Positions 7,363 to 15,533 of a stretch of 64,000 bases of DNA are shown here, piece by piece. Source of the stretch: Nocardioides sp. JS614 (GTDB lineage Bacteria; Actinomycetota; Actinomycetes; Propionibacteriales; Nocardioidaceae); contig NC_008699.1 of the NCBI RefSeq assembly GCF_000015265.1, positions 248,001 to 312,000 of the forward strand, given 5' to 3'. The position numbers and the translations under genes were made by a program. Under the pieces are notes generated by a model. It was not told where the DNA came from and ran no database searches. It saw only the letters and a program-made list of their open reading frames with translations. Positions within the stretch are counted from its first letter, which is position 1. The number at the start of each line of letters is the position of its first letter.

Positions 7363-7929
7363 GTGCCACCCCCGCGCCATCAGCTCCTCGACGAGCTGAT
7401 CGAGCTGTTCCTCGCCGAGGGGTTCCTCGAGTTCGGCATCGGCGACCTGGCCGCGCGGCTGCGCTGCTCGCGCACGACGATCTACCGGGTCGCGGAGACC
7501 AAGGAGCAGGTCGTGCTCGCCGCCGTGCGCGGCTTCTTCCGCCGTGCCGCCGAGCGGATCGAGGCCCAGGTCGCCGCCGAGCCCGACCCGGGCGCGCGAC
7601 TCGCCGTCTACCTGACCGCGGTCGCCGAGGAGCTGGCGCCGGCATCCGCGCGCTTCTACGCCGACCTCCAGGCCTATGCCCCGGCCGCGGAGATCTACGA
7701 GGCGAACACGCGGCTCGCCGCCGAGCGGGTCCAGGAGCTGGTCGGCGCCGGCGTCGCCGCCGGCGCGCTGCGCCGGGTCGACGCCTCCTTCGTCGGAGCC
7801 GCGGTCGCCCAGGTCATGAGCGCGATCCAGGGTGGCCGGATCGCGGCCGCGTCCGGCCTGCAGGACGCGGCGGCGTACCGCGCCCTCGCCGAGCTCGTCG
7901 TGCACGGTGTGGGCGGCTCCACTCCCTGA
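7363..7929 (+). CDS. TetR family transcriptional regulator
   Basis: 188 residues from GTG 7363, chosen for the TAGCGT 7 nt upstream. The N-terminal helix-turn-helix reads GFLEFGIGDLAARLRCSRTTIYRVAETKEQ in two pieces: DLAARLRC then SRTTIYRV. The C-terminal ligand domain is all-helical (EELAPASARFYADLQAYAPAA). It is divergent from an acyl-CoA dehydrogenase with a dyad in the 42-nt intergenic space, so it probably represses that gene and itself, perhaps with an acyl-CoA ligand (inference). Confidence 0.87.
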   Translation: MPPPRHQLLDELIELFLAEGFLEFGIGDLAARLRCSRTTIYRVAETKEQVVLAAVRGFFRRAAERIEAQVAAEPDPGARLAVYLTAVAEELAPASARFYADLQAYAPAAEIYEANTRLAAERVQELVGAGVAAGALRRVDASFVGAAVAQVMSAIQGGRIAAASGLQDAAAYRALAELVVHGVGGSTP

Positions 7930-7983
7930 TCCCACCCCCTGGGCACCTCCCTGAGCCGCGCGCCCGCCTGAGAGAGTGCGGCC

Positions 7984-8661
7984 ATGAGTGATCTCCCCGA
8001 GTCCCTTGCCGGCACTACCGTGGCCGTCCTCGGCGGCACCGGCCCCCAGGGGCGCGGTCTCGCCCGGCGGTTCGCGGCGGCCGGGCTGCCCGTCGTGATC
8101 GGCAGCCGGAGCGCCGAGCGGGCCGCGGCCACCGCCGCGGACCTGGCCGCGGCCACCGGTGGCGACGTGACCGGCGCCGACAACGCGCACGCGGCCACGA
8201 CCGGTGACCTCGTGGTGGTCGCCGTGCCGTGGGAGGGCCACGGCGAGCTGGTCGGCGGCCTGGCCACGGAGCTCGCGGGGAAGGTGGTCGTCGACTGCGT
8301 GAACCCCCTCGGCTTCGACAAGCAGGGTGCCTTCGCGCTGGCGGTCGAGGAGGGCTCCGCCGCGCAGCAGGCGCAGGCCCTGCTGCCCGAGAGCACCGTC
8401 GTCGGCGCGTTCCACAACGTGAGCGCGGTCAAGCTCGAGGACCCCGAGGTCGCCAGCGTCGACACGGACGTCCTGGTGCTCGGCGACGTGCGCGAGGCCA
8501 CCGACCTGGTCCAGGACCTGTGCGCCACCATCCCGGGGGTGCGCGGGGTCTACGGCGGCCGGCTGCGCAACGCCCACCAGGTCGAGGCGCTGACCGCCAA
8601 CCTGATCAGCGTGAATCGGCGGTACAAGTCCCACGCGGGGGTCCGGGTCACCGACCTCTGA
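7984..8661 (+). CDS. npdG: F420H2:NADP oxidoreductase (NADPH-dependent F420 reductase)
   Basis: 225 residues. Rossmann motif VAVLGGTGPQGRGLARRFA, then VVIGSRSAERA (NADP-binding Arg/Ser after the second strand), DLVVVAVPWEGH, VVVDCVNPLGFD and VGAFHNVSAVKLEDPE, the recognisable NpdG/Fno signature. It exchanges hydride between NADPH and cofactor F420 in the cytoplasm, supplying F420H2 for enzymes such as the deazaflavin-dependent nitroreductase-like protein at 27612-28055. It follows the TetR gene by 54 nt on the same strand. Confidence 0.9.
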   Translation: MSDLPESLAGTTVAVLGGTGPQGRGLARRFAAAGLPVVIGSRSAERAAATAADLAAATGGDVTGADNAHAATTGDLVVVAVPWEGHGELVGGLATELAGKVVVDCVNPLGFDKQGAFALAVEEGSAAQQAQALLPESTVVGAFHNVSAVKLEDPEVASVDTDVLVLGDVREATDLVQDLCATIPGVRGVYGGRLRNAHQVEALTANLISVNRRYKSHAGVRVTDL

Positions 8662-8711
8662 CTTCGATCTCAGTTGTGCGAAAGATCACCCGGTCCTGAA
8701 CGATCCAGCCC

Positions 8712-8753
8712 GCAAGATTGTTCGACATAGTTTGGATCAACGGGTAATCTTGC
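8712..8753. promoter_or_regulatory. inverted repeat overlapping a likely promoter
   Basis: GCAAGATT (8712-8719) and AATCTTGC (8746-8753) are perfect 8-nt arms in an unusually AT-rich intergenic stretch (8662-8800). A second dyad, GATCCA (8702-8707) and TGGATC (8733-8738), interleaves. The right arm covers the putative -10. Probably a regulator site. Confidence 0.45.
8721..8750 (+). promoter_or_regulatory. putative housekeeping promoter of the PQ-loop gene
   Basis: TTCGAC (8721-8726) and TAATCT (8745-8750) with an 18-nt spacer resemble -35/-10 elements; the leader to GTG 8882 would be about 125 nt. Confidence 0.4.
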
Positions 8754-8881
8754 TGTTACACGTTGCTTGGGAGCCGTTGACCGGACTCCCGGATCCACCT
8801 CACGTCGCGACCGCCGCACGTTCTCGTGCCGCGGTCGCGTCGTACGTCCGCGCGCGCTCGCGCTGAAAGCCAGAGAAAGCT

Positions 8882-9550
8882 GTGAACCTGACCCTCGCCA
8901 CCCTCGTCGGCCTCGCCGGCACCCTCCTCGCCGCCGGCTACACCGTCCCGCAGTTCAGCAAGCTGCGTCGGATGGCCACCGCCGCCGGGGTGAGCGTCGC
9001 GGCGCTGGCGAGCTCGACGATCAGCGGGGTCGCCTGGACGGTCTTCGGCGTGCTCGAGCACGACATCTGGGTCGCGCTGCCCGCAGCCGTCGCCGTACCG
9101 GCGACCGTCGGCGCGCTGGTCCTCGCCTGGCTGCGCGGCGGGTCGCGCGAGCGGCTGTGGCTGCCCGCGGCGTGGCTGGCGACGGTCTCCCTGGCCGGTC
9201 TCGCGACGCTCTGGGTCGGGCCCACTCCTGCCACCGTCGTCCTCGGCTTCTCGGTGGCCCTGCTCGTCACGCCCGCCGCGCTGACCGCGTGGCGCAGTCG
9301 GGACGTCTCCGCGATCGCGGCCTCCGCGTGGGCGCTGATGATCCTGGACGCGCTGCTCGCCGGCGCGTACGGCCTCCTGGCCGGTGTCGACGCGAACCTG
9401 ATCTACGCCGCCGTCGCCACGATCGGCTCGCTGGCGGTGCTGCTGCGCATCGCCGTCCCGGCGCACGTGCACGCCCGCCTGGTCCCGCTCCCCGCCCTGG
9501 CCGACGCCGAGGTCGAGGTCGTGCCCGAGGACCTCAGCCTGGTCGCCTGA
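8882..9550 (+). CDS. PQ-loop (SWEET/SemiSWEET-like) membrane protein
   Basis: 222 residues, GTG start, six to seven predicted membrane helices. The first repeat has LAAGYTVPQFSKL, a PQ motif; a second repeat-like unit is in the C-terminal half (TPAALTAWRSRDVSAIAASAWALM), where the PQ is degenerate. PQ-loop proteins move sugars or other small solutes, or act as receptors; the substrate here is unknown. A long AT-rich leader carries a promoter and dyads. A large palindromic repeat follows the stop. Confidence 0.7.
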   Translation: MNLTLATLVGLAGTLLAAGYTVPQFSKLRRMATAAGVSVAALASSTISGVAWTVFGVLEHDIWVALPAAVAVPATVGALVLAWLRGGSRERLWLPAAWLATVSLAGLATLWVGPTPATVVLGFSVALLVTPAALTAWRSRDVSAIAASAWALMILDALLAGAYGLLAGVDANLIYAAVATIGSLAVLLRIAVPAHVHARLVPLPALADAEVEVVPEDLSLVA

Positions 9551-9564
9551 CCGCGATGACCGTT

Positions 9565-9630
9565 CGGTAGTCCCTGACGTTTGTGCGCCGTGAGAGCGTT
9601 CCCACGGCCCGCAAGCGTCAGGGACTACCG
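9565..9630. repeat. large palindromic repeat, TAGTCCCTGACG family, copy 1
   Basis: Perfect 15-nt arms CGGTAGTCCCTGACG (9565-9579) and CGTCAGGGACTACCG (9616-9630). The pairing continues imperfectly inward through TTGTGCGCCGTG and CACGGCCCGCAA. It lies between convergent genes and could act as a bidirectional terminator. Related copies are at 36905-36963 and 63020-63034. Confidence 0.75.
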
Positions 9631-9633
9631 GCC

Positions 9634-10317
9634 TCAGTCCGAGCCGAAGAGGCCCTCGAGGACGGGGCGTACGTCGCCGCGGGAGTCGACCCAGCCGACG
9701 TCGGGCTCGAGCCGGCGCACCACGCGGGCCGGGTTGCCCGCGACCACCGCGAAGTCCTCGACCTCGCCGCGGACCACTGCGCCCGCGGCGACCACGGCGT
9801 TGCGACCGATCCGGGCGCCGGGCAGGATCACCGCGCCGTGGCCGATCCACGACCCCGAGCCGATCGAGACCGGTTGGTGCGCGCCGAACTGCTCACCGAT
9901 CGGGCGGGTCGGGTCCTGGTAGCCGTGGCTGGCGTCGGTCACGAAGACGCTCTGCCCGAAGAACACCGACTCGCCGATCGTGATCGAGGAGTGCGCGGTG
10001 ATGCTCACCCGGGCGCCGAGGCTCGATCGGTCCCCGATCACGAGGGCGCGGTCGGGAATGTTGGGATCGTCCGCGCCGTACCCGACCGAGAGCGTCGCCT
10101 GGCGGCCGACGAGCACGCCGGATCCGACGTGGATCGAGCGGCAGTTGAGCAGCGTGGCCGGTGGGAAGTCGATGCAGCTGCCGGCGCCGAAGCTGCCGAA
10201 CGCGGCCGCGGCGTGGGTGCCGGGCACGATCTCGCCGGCTCGGTCCAGCCACCGCCAGACCGCGTGGACGCCGCGGTTGAGGACGCCGTGGCCGAGGGCG
10301 CGCGCGAGGGGGTTCAC
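9634..10317 (-). CDS. hexapeptide-repeat (left-handed beta-helix) acyltransferase
   Basis: 227 residues, GTG start with TAGCGT 6 nt upstream. It has many hexapeptide turns (IHVGSGVLVGRQATL, LVIGDRSSLGARVSI, ITIGESVFFGQSVFV). TDASHGYQDPTRPIG with the catalytic-type His and GSWIGHGAVILPGARIGRNAVVAAG in two parts mark the xenobiotic/sugar O-acetyltransferase group (maltose/galactoside acetyltransferase-like). It ends with AGNPARVVRRL. It presumably transfers an acetyl group to a sugar or cell-surface glycan; acceptor unknown. Confidence 0.82.
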   Translation of the reverse strand: MNPLARALGHGVLNRGVHAVWRWLDRAGEIVPGTHAAAAFGSFGAGSCIDFPPATLLNCRSIHVGSGVLVGRQATLSVGYGADDPNIPDRALVIGDRSSLGARVSITAHSSITIGESVFFGQSVFVTDASHGYQDPTRPIGEQFGAHQPVSIGSGSWIGHGAVILPGARIGRNAVVAAGAVVRGEVEDFAVVAGNPARVVRRLEPDVGWVDSRGDVRPVLEGLFGSD

Positions 10318-10323
10318 GGGCGA

Positions 10324-10329
10324 GACGCT
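10324..10329 (-). promoter_or_regulatory. -10 element (TAGCGT) of the acyltransferase gene
   Basis: TAGCGT on the minus strand, 6 nt before GTG 10317; leaderless arrangement. Confidence 0.45.
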
Positions 10330-10373
10330 AGTGGGTCCGCCCTCCGTTGGGCGGGCGTGTCAGAGTTCTGGCC

Positions 10374-10877
10374 ATGAAGGCGGTCGTGCGCCGGGTCGCG
10401 CTGGAGGTCCTCGGCTGGGTGCTCGTCGTCGCGGGCATCGCGGCGCTGGTGCTCCCCGGCCCCGGCCTGTTGATGATCTTCGCCGGCCTGGTGATCCTCT
10501 CCCAGGAGTACGAGTGGGCCGAGCGGCGCGTGGAGCCGGTGAAGATCCGGGCGCTGCGCGGCGCCGCCGAGGGCGTGGAGAACTGGCGCCGGGTCACCTT
10601 CTCGACGGCGATCGCCGTCGGTCTGGTCGGGTGCGGGGCGGTCTGGATCTGGGGGCCGGAGGCGCCCGGGTGGTGGCCGGTGGCCGAGCGCTGGTGGCTG
10701 CCCGGCGGGGCGGCGACGGGCGTGACCCAGGTGGCTTCCGGGTTCATCGCGATCGGGCTGATCGTCTACAGCTACCGCAGGTTCAGGGTCCGGGGCGAGC
10801 CGGTGCCGGAACTGCCCGACGACGATGACGACGACAACGACGACAACGACAGCAGGGGCGCGGCCGAGCGGGACTGA
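10374..10877 (+). CDS. PGPGW-family (TIGR02611-like) transmembrane protein
   Basis: 167 residues from ATG 10374. The first two helices enclose VLPGPGLLMIFAGLVILSQE, the PGPG motif that names this actinobacterial membrane family, followed by YEWAERRVEPVKIRA. Two further helices lie at about residues 75-95 and 118-138. The C-terminus is a strongly acidic stretch with runs of Asp and Asn, made of GAC/GAT/AAC triplets that may be prone to slippage. Function unknown. Confidence 0.75.
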   Translation: MKAVVRRVALEVLGWVLVVAGIAALVLPGPGLLMIFAGLVILSQEYEWAERRVEPVKIRALRGAAEGVENWRRVTFSTAIAVGLVGCGAVWIWGPEAPGWWPVAERWWLPGGAATGVTQVASGFIAIGLIVYSYRRFRVRGEPVPELPDDDDDDNDDNDSRGAAERD

Positions 10878-10896
10878 CTCTCGGCGGTGAGTCCCG
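10869..10896. terminator. weak hairpin after the PGPGW gene
   Basis: CGGGACT (10869-10875) pairs with AGTCCCG (10890-10896) around the stop codon; no T-tract. The rest of 10878-11105 holds no gene or other pattern that I can support. Confidence 0.3.
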
Positions 10897-11105
10897 GTCA
10901 CGATCGTGCCGTCGGCGGCGGTGACCAGGTCGGCGGCCGCCAGGCCCGCGTCGGCCGCCGCGGTGCGGCGCTGCGCCAGGTCCGCCCCTGCGGCCGGGGC
11001 CGGTGCTGCGAGGGGAGCGTGGGGCCGGGGATCTGGGGTTCCATGACCTCGGCGGACGGCCGCGACCTGCGCCGCCGTCGGAACCGGCTGTGGGCTACCT
11101 GTGCG

Positions 11106-12992
11106 TCAGCCGGCCGGCGCCGCTGCGGGGAACGTGACCGTGAAGGTGGTCCCCACACCCAGGCGCGAGCGCACCCGCACCTCGCCTCCGTGCCGCTCGA
11201 CGATGGTGGCCACGATCGCCAGGCCCAGCCCGGTGCCCGGCTCGCGCAGCGCGTCGGGGTTCGTCGTGCGGAAGAACGGGCGGAACAGCCCGACCTGGTC
11301 CTCCTCGGAGATCCCCAGCCCGTCGTCGGCGACCTCCAGCACCGCGGCGTCCCCACGGCGCTCCACCGTGACCGTGACGGTGCCGCCGGCGGGCGTGTAC
11401 TTGACCGCGTTGCTGACCAGGTTCGTCAGCAACCGGTCGAGCTCGCCGGGATCGCCCGGCACCAGGTGCTCGCGGGGATTGTGCTGCAGGCGCAGGGACA
11501 GGCCCTTGGCCAGTGCCGGTGCGGTCAGCAGGTCGACGGTCGTGCGGGTCACCGCGTTCAGGTCGACCGGGACCTGTACCAGCGGGTGCTGCGGGTCGCT
11601 CACCCGCGCCAGGAGGAGCAGGTCGTCGACGACCTTCTGCATCCGGGTGGTGCCCCGGGTCATCGCCTCCTGGTAGTGCTGGGCGGTCTCGTCGAGGGAG
11701 AGGTCGCCAAGCAGCTCCAGGTTGCCGGAGATGACGGTGAGCGGGGTGCGCAGCTCGTGGGAGAGCGTGGCGATCAGCTGGCTCCGGTAGTCGTCGAGCT
11801 GCTGCAGCTCGCGCACCAGGCTGCGCTCGCGCTCGAGCGCGCGCACGGTCATCAGCGCGGCGCCGAGGTCGTACCCGATCTGCAGTGCCGACCCGATCTC
11901 GACGGTCGACCAGGGCGGGTCCTGGGCGCGCCGGGACAGCACGAGGAACCCGAGGCACTCGGTGCCGGCGCCGAGCGGGACGGCCATCGCGGAGGTCAGG
12001 CCGAGCTCGGCGATCTGGCGGCGCGCCTCCTCGAGAAGTGGCCCGGCGCCGGACTCCGCGGACAGCGACGGTTCGACACCCTCGGCGACGACCAGCACCT
12101 GCTGGGCCTCCCACAGCCGGGGTGCCAGCCCGTGCGCCAGGGCGATCATCCGGTCGGACAGGGAGACCACCTCACCCTCGCGGGTCCGGGCGTAGCCGAC
12201 GCCGCCGCTGTCCGGGTCGAGGACCTGGAGCCACGAGCCAGCGGCGCCGAAGCCCTCCACGAGCGGCCGGTGGGTGTGGTCCAGCACCGCCTGCAGCGAG
12301 GCTTGGTCCGGCATCGAGGCGGACCGGATCAGCCGTCGCGCCGCCTCCGAGTGCGCGACCTGCTGCACCAGCTCCTCCCGCTCGAAGGCCGTCATCACCG
12401 CGCGCTCGGCCTGCGCGGCGTACCGCTCCAGGAGCCGCCGTTGGGCCGGGTCCGGTCGCCGGCCGGAGACCGGGCGGTCCACCGACATCGCGCCGACCAG
12501 CCGCCCGTCGTCGTCGGTGAGCAGCCCGACCAGGACGTCCATCGGGTGCCAGGCGTCCGGCACGTCGACCTGCCCGTCGGCGACCACCATCCAGTGACCC
12601 TCCAAGGTGGTGGCGTCGTAGTCCTCGGCGGCGAGGAAGTGGAAGCGGCCCCAGCTCTCCGCCCGGGCGAGCACCGGGTCGAGGACGGTGACCGGGTCCG
12701 GGGCCATCAGGTAGTCGCGGAACTCCTCGGGGCCGGTGTAGGCCATCGTGACCAGGTCGCCGTCGAGCACCACCGAGAGCGTCGCCACCTCGAAGCCGAC
12801 CATCTCGGCGACCGACTCCACCATCAGCTGGAGCACCGCCCGGGCGGCGGAGTCCGACCACCCGGCCCGTGCGTCCTCGTGGTGCACCACCTCGGTGTCG
12901 ACCACCGTCTCCGCCCTCCCGCCGAGCCGCGGGCCGGCCTCCCGCCGGGCCCGCTCCCCGAGTATGCCCTCCGCCGTCGGGCTGGTGGTCAA
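11106..12992 (-). CDS. soluble GAF-domain sensor histidine kinase
   Basis: 628 residues from TTG 12992, which overlaps the cupin stop (TTGA). A GTG near 12907 is an alternative start. Two GAF-like sensor regions (about 30-190 and 205-370, the second with SAMAVPLGAGTECLGFLVLS) precede a HisKA domain with LIATLSHELRTPLTVI (phospho-acceptor His). The ATPase domain has N box LLTNLVSNAVKYTP, G1 EVADDGLGIS, F box LFRPFFRT and G2 GTGLGLAIV. There is no membrane segment, so it is a cytosolic sensor. No response regulator is adjacent, making it an orphan kinase. Coupling to an exported cupin protein is unusual. Confidence 0.88.
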   Translation of the reverse strand: MTTSPTAEGILGERARREAGPRLGGRAETVVDTEVVHHEDARAGWSDSAARAVLQLMVESVAEMVGFEVATLSVVLDGDLVTMAYTGPEEFRDYLMAPDPVTVLDPVLARAESWGRFHFLAAEDYDATTLEGHWMVVADGQVDVPDAWHPMDVLVGLLTDDDGRLVGAMSVDRPVSGRRPDPAQRRLLERYAAQAERAVMTAFEREELVQQVAHSEAARRLIRSASMPDQASLQAVLDHTHRPLVEGFGAAGSWLQVLDPDSGGVGYARTREGEVVSLSDRMIALAHGLAPRLWEAQQVLVVAEGVEPSLSAESGAGPLLEEARRQIAELGLTSAMAVPLGAGTECLGFLVLSRRAQDPPWSTVEIGSALQIGYDLGAALMTVRALERERSLVRELQQLDDYRSQLIATLSHELRTPLTVISGNLELLGDLSLDETAQHYQEAMTRGTTRMQKVVDDLLLLARVSDPQHPLVQVPVDLNAVTRTTVDLLTAPALAKGLSLRLQHNPREHLVPGDPGELDRLLTNLVSNAVKYTPAGGTVTVTVERRGDAAVLEVADDGLGISEEDQVGLFRPFFRTTNPDALREPGTGLGLAIVATIVERHGGEVRVRSRLGVGTTFTVTFPAAAPAG

Positions 12993-13486
12993 TCGGCGAT
13001 GGCCGCCGGCGCGCCGGTGCGCAGCAGGGTGGCGATGTAGATGACGATGGGGGTGGTTCCGGCGTTGCGGGCGTGGTGGACCTCGCCCTGCTCCTCGACC
13101 AGCCACCGGCCGGGGCGCACCTTGACGGTCTCGCCGGGGTCGATCGTGCGGACCAGGGTGGCGTCGTCGCCGGGGCCCTTCATCAGCCGGGCCTGGCCCG
13201 ACTCGACCGTGTAGGTCAGCGTGCCCTCGGCGACGTAGCCGAGCTGGGCGCCGGGGTGGTGGTGCGCGGCGAGCCGGGCGCCCGGCATCACCACGACCTT
13301 GCTCAGCCCGAGCGTGCGGTGCGGCGCACCGGGCGGCGCGGTGACCTCGGCCAGGGGCTCACGGGTGACCACGACCGGGGCTGCGCGGTCTGCGTCGTCG
13401 GCGGCGGTGGCGGACACGGCGATGCCGGCCCCGAAGCCCGAGCAGACCAGCGCGAGGCCGCCGAGCGGGAGGAGGAGGCGCTTCAT
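12989..13486 (-). CDS. secreted cupin-domain protein
   Basis: 165 residues. The N-terminus MKRLLLPLGGLALVCSGFGA is a Sec signal peptide. The cupin barrel shows motif 1 HHHPGAQLGYVAEGTLTYTV (two metal-type His, distal Glu) and motif 2 VEEQGEVHHARNAGTTP. The ATG is preceded 7 nt upstream by TACGCT (leaderless). It is likely an extracytoplasmic small-molecule-binding or oxygenase-type cupin of unknown substrate. Its stop overlaps the TTG start of the histidine kinase. Confidence 0.82.
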   Translation of the reverse strand: MKRLLLPLGGLALVCSGFGAGIAVSATAADDADRAAPVVVTREPLAEVTAPPGAPHRTLGLSKVVVMPGARLAAHHHPGAQLGYVAEGTLTYTVESGQARLMKGPGDDATLVRTIDPGETVKVRPGRWLVEEQGEVHHARNAGTTPIVIYIATLLRTGAPAAIAD

Positions 13487-13493
13487 GTCCGGG

Positions 13494-13499
13494 AGCGTA
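13494..13499 (-). promoter_or_regulatory. -10 element (TACGCT) of the cupin-kinase operon
   Basis: TACGCT on the minus strand ends 7 nt before ATG 13486. Confidence 0.45.
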
Positions 13500-13622
13500 G
13501 GGAGCGGACGCCGGCCGTCGCAGCCGATCCGTCGAACCCGGGGTCCCCTGATCAGGTCCCAGGGTCGGTCCCGGGGTGCTCCCCGATGTGCGGACCCGCG
13601 TGCTCGCCGCAGGGTGGACCCC

Positions 13623-14567
13623 ATGATCCGTGCCCACGCACTCACCAAGCGCTTCGCCACCGAGAAGGGGCAGAGCCGGGTCGCCGTCGACGGGATCGAC
13701 TTCGTCGTCGGGCCCGGCCGGGTGACCGGCTTCCTCGGCCCCAACGGCGCCGGCAAGTCCACGACGATGCGGATGATCCTCGGCCTCGACGCCCCGACCT
13801 CCGGGACGGTCAGCGTCAACGGGCACCGGTACGCCGCGGCCCCCGCCCCGCTTCGCGAGATCGGCGCCCTCCTCGACGCGCACGCCATCCACCCCGGGAG
13901 GTCGGCCCGCGACCACCTGAGGTGGATGGCGGCGTCCAACGGCATCCCCACCACCCGGGTCGGTGAGGTGCTCGAGCTGGTCGGCCTGGAGTCGGTCGCC
14001 GGCCAGCGGGCCGGGCGCTACTCGCTCGGCATGGGCCAACGACTCGGCATCGCCGCGGCCATGCTCGGCGACCCGCCCGTGGTCGTGCTCGACGAGCCCG
14101 TCAACGGCCTGGACCCCGAGGGCATCCGCTGGGTCCGCACGTTCGCCCGGCAGCTCGCCGACGAGGGCCGGACCGTGTTCATCTCCAGCCACCTGATGTC
14201 CGAGATGGCCCTGATGGCCGACCACCTGCTGGTGATCGGGCGCGGGTCGATCCTCGCCGACTGCTCGATGAGCGAGTTCATGACCGACCACGCCGCGTCG
14301 TACGTGCGGGTCAAGGCGCCCGCGCTCGGCGACGTCGCCGACCTGCTCGGTCGCCGCGGCCTCGAGGTCTCCCGGGTCGACGACGAGCTGCGCGTCGCCG
14401 GCCTGGACGCGCCGGCCGTCGGCGAGCTGGTGTTCGGGCACGGCCTGGTGCTGCACGAGCTGACCCTGGTGCGCTCCTCGCTCGAGGACGCCTTCATGGC
14501 CCTGACCGCCGACAGCGTGGAGTACCACGCCGCCCCCGAGCCCGCCCGGACCGGAGCCCTGCGATGA
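13623..14567 (+). CDS. ABC transporter ATP-binding protein (ABC-2/drug-export type)
   Basis: 314 residues. Walker A LGPNGAGKSTTMRMI, Q-loop near GALLDAHAIHPGRSARDHLR, a variant signature YSLGMGQRLGIAAAM (LGMGQ rather than LSGGQ, common in this subfamily), Walker B VVVLDEPVNGLDPEG, switch His in ISSHLMSEM. The C-terminal extension has SSLEDAFMALT, typical of DrrA/CcmA-like exporters. It energises the membrane protein encoded immediately downstream (4-nt overlap, ATGA). The homologues pump antibiotics, lantibiotics or lipids; substrate unknown. Confidence 0.92.
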   Translation: MIRAHALTKRFATEKGQSRVAVDGIDFVVGPGRVTGFLGPNGAGKSTTMRMILGLDAPTSGTVSVNGHRYAAAPAPLREIGALLDAHAIHPGRSARDHLRWMAASNGIPTTRVGEVLELVGLESVAGQRAGRYSLGMGQRLGIAAAMLGDPPVVVLDEPVNGLDPEGIRWVRTFARQLADEGRTVFISSHLMSEMALMADHLLVIGRGSILADCSMSEFMTDHAASYVRVKAPALGDVADLLGRRGLEVSRVDDELRVAGLDAPAVGELVFGHGLVLHELTLVRSSLEDAFMALTADSVEYHAAPEPARTGALR

Positions 14568-15382
14568 CCGCGACCCTGACCGAGACCGGATCGCTCCTGG
14601 TGGCGGCGGATGCCCCGCGCCCGGGGTTCGTCGACGCGCTGCGCGCGGAGTGGGTCAAGCTGCGCACCGTCCGCTCGACCTGGTGGACGCTGGTGGCGAC
14701 CTTCGTCCTGGGCGCCGGGCTGACGATCCTGATGTGCTGGGCCAACGCCGACTGGCTGGCCTCGGCCGAGGCCGACGAGTCGCCGGGCTCCTTCATCACC
14801 TGGGGGATGATGATCGCCCAGATCACGGCCGTCGTCCTAGGCGCCCTCGTCGTCACCACCGAGTACGGCACCGGCATGATCCGGTCTACCTTCGCCGCCG
14901 TACCGCATCGCGGGCGGGTGCTGGCCGCCAAGTCCCTCGTGCTCGTCGCCGTGCTGCTGGTCGTCGGGACCGGGACCGCGCTGGTCGGGTACCTCGGCGG
15001 CAACTACTTCCTCGACCGCGAGGGCATCGGGATGCCGCTCGAGGGCGACGTGCTCCGCTCGATGTACGGCTCCGGCCTCTACCTGGCCGGGATCGGCCTG
15101 TTCACCGTCGCCGTCGGCTTCCTGCTGCGGCACACCGCCGGCACCATCTCGGTGGTGCTGGCGCTGATGCTGATCCTCGGCAACATGGTCAACCTGGTGC
15201 CCGGCAGCTTCGGCGAGTGGCTGACCAAGCTGATGCCCGGCAACGCCGGCTCGGTGGTCGCCACCCCGGTCTCGTTCAACCCGAACCTGCTCGACGCCTG
15301 GACCGGCTTCGCGGTGTTCGGCCTGGAGATCGCGGTGCTCCTCGCCGCGGCGTACGTGGTGCTGCGCCGGCGCGACGCGTAG
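14564..15382 (+). CDS. ABC-2 type permease
   Basis: 272 residues with six predicted membrane helices. The N-terminal part, RPGFVDALRAEWVKLRTVRS, is the common opening of actinobacterial ABC-2 permeases. A conserved loop reads TTEYGTGMIRSTFAAVPHRG, and the last helix ends in VVLRRRDA. Its start overlaps the ATPase stop. It forms the channel for the exporter; the cargo cannot be inferred. Confidence 0.88.
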   Translation: MTATLTETGSLLVAADAPRPGFVDALRAEWVKLRTVRSTWWTLVATFVLGAGLTILMCWANADWLASAEADESPGSFITWGMMIAQITAVVLGALVVTTEYGTGMIRSTFAAVPHRGRVLAAKSLVLVAVLLVVGTGTALVGYLGGNYFLDREGIGMPLEGDVLRSMYGSGLYLAGIGLFTVAVGFLLRHTAGTISVVLALMLILGNMVNLVPGSFGEWLTKLMPGNAGSVVATPVSFNPNLLDAWTGFAVFGLEIAVLLAAAYVVLRRRDA

Positions 15383-15401
15383 CTTCGCGAGCGGGTTCTC
15401 A

Positions 15402-15492
15402 GTTTCATCGGCCGGCCGATGAAACTCGACCCTGGACGATGAAGTTGCATCGTCCAGGCACGAGGTCTGTCGGCCGGCCGATGAAACTCGAC
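15402..15492. repeat. compound palindrome (arm-hairpin-arm), type TCGGCCGGCCGA
   Basis: The palindrome TCGGCCGGCCGA followed by TGAAACTCGAC occurs twice as a 23-nt direct repeat (15408-15430 and 15470-15492). The first copy extends to a 24-nt perfect palindrome (15402-15425). Between them a hairpin has 11-nt arms CCTGGACGATG and CATCGTCCAGG (15431-15441, 15448-15458) with loop AAGTTG. It lies between the ABC permease and recC, all on one strand. Confidence 0.8.
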
Positions 15493-15521
15493 ACCGGCCC
15501 CGATCTGTCCCCGCCGCCGCA

Positions 15522-15527
15522 TAGGGT
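15522..15527 (+). promoter_or_regulatory. -10 element (TAGGGT) of the recCBD operon
   Basis: TAGGGT ends 6 nt before GTG 15534; implies a leaderless recC message. Confidence 0.5.
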
Positions 15528-15533
15528 CGCGGC

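Noticed and set aside
10887..13040. 717-codon plus-strand open frame over the histidine kinase
   Set aside because: Translation is His/Gln/Arg-rich noise; the minus frame has all kinase motifs.
15402..15492. Possible CRISPR array
   Set aside because: Only two repeats, they are palindromic and flank a hairpin rather than spacers; no cas genes are present.
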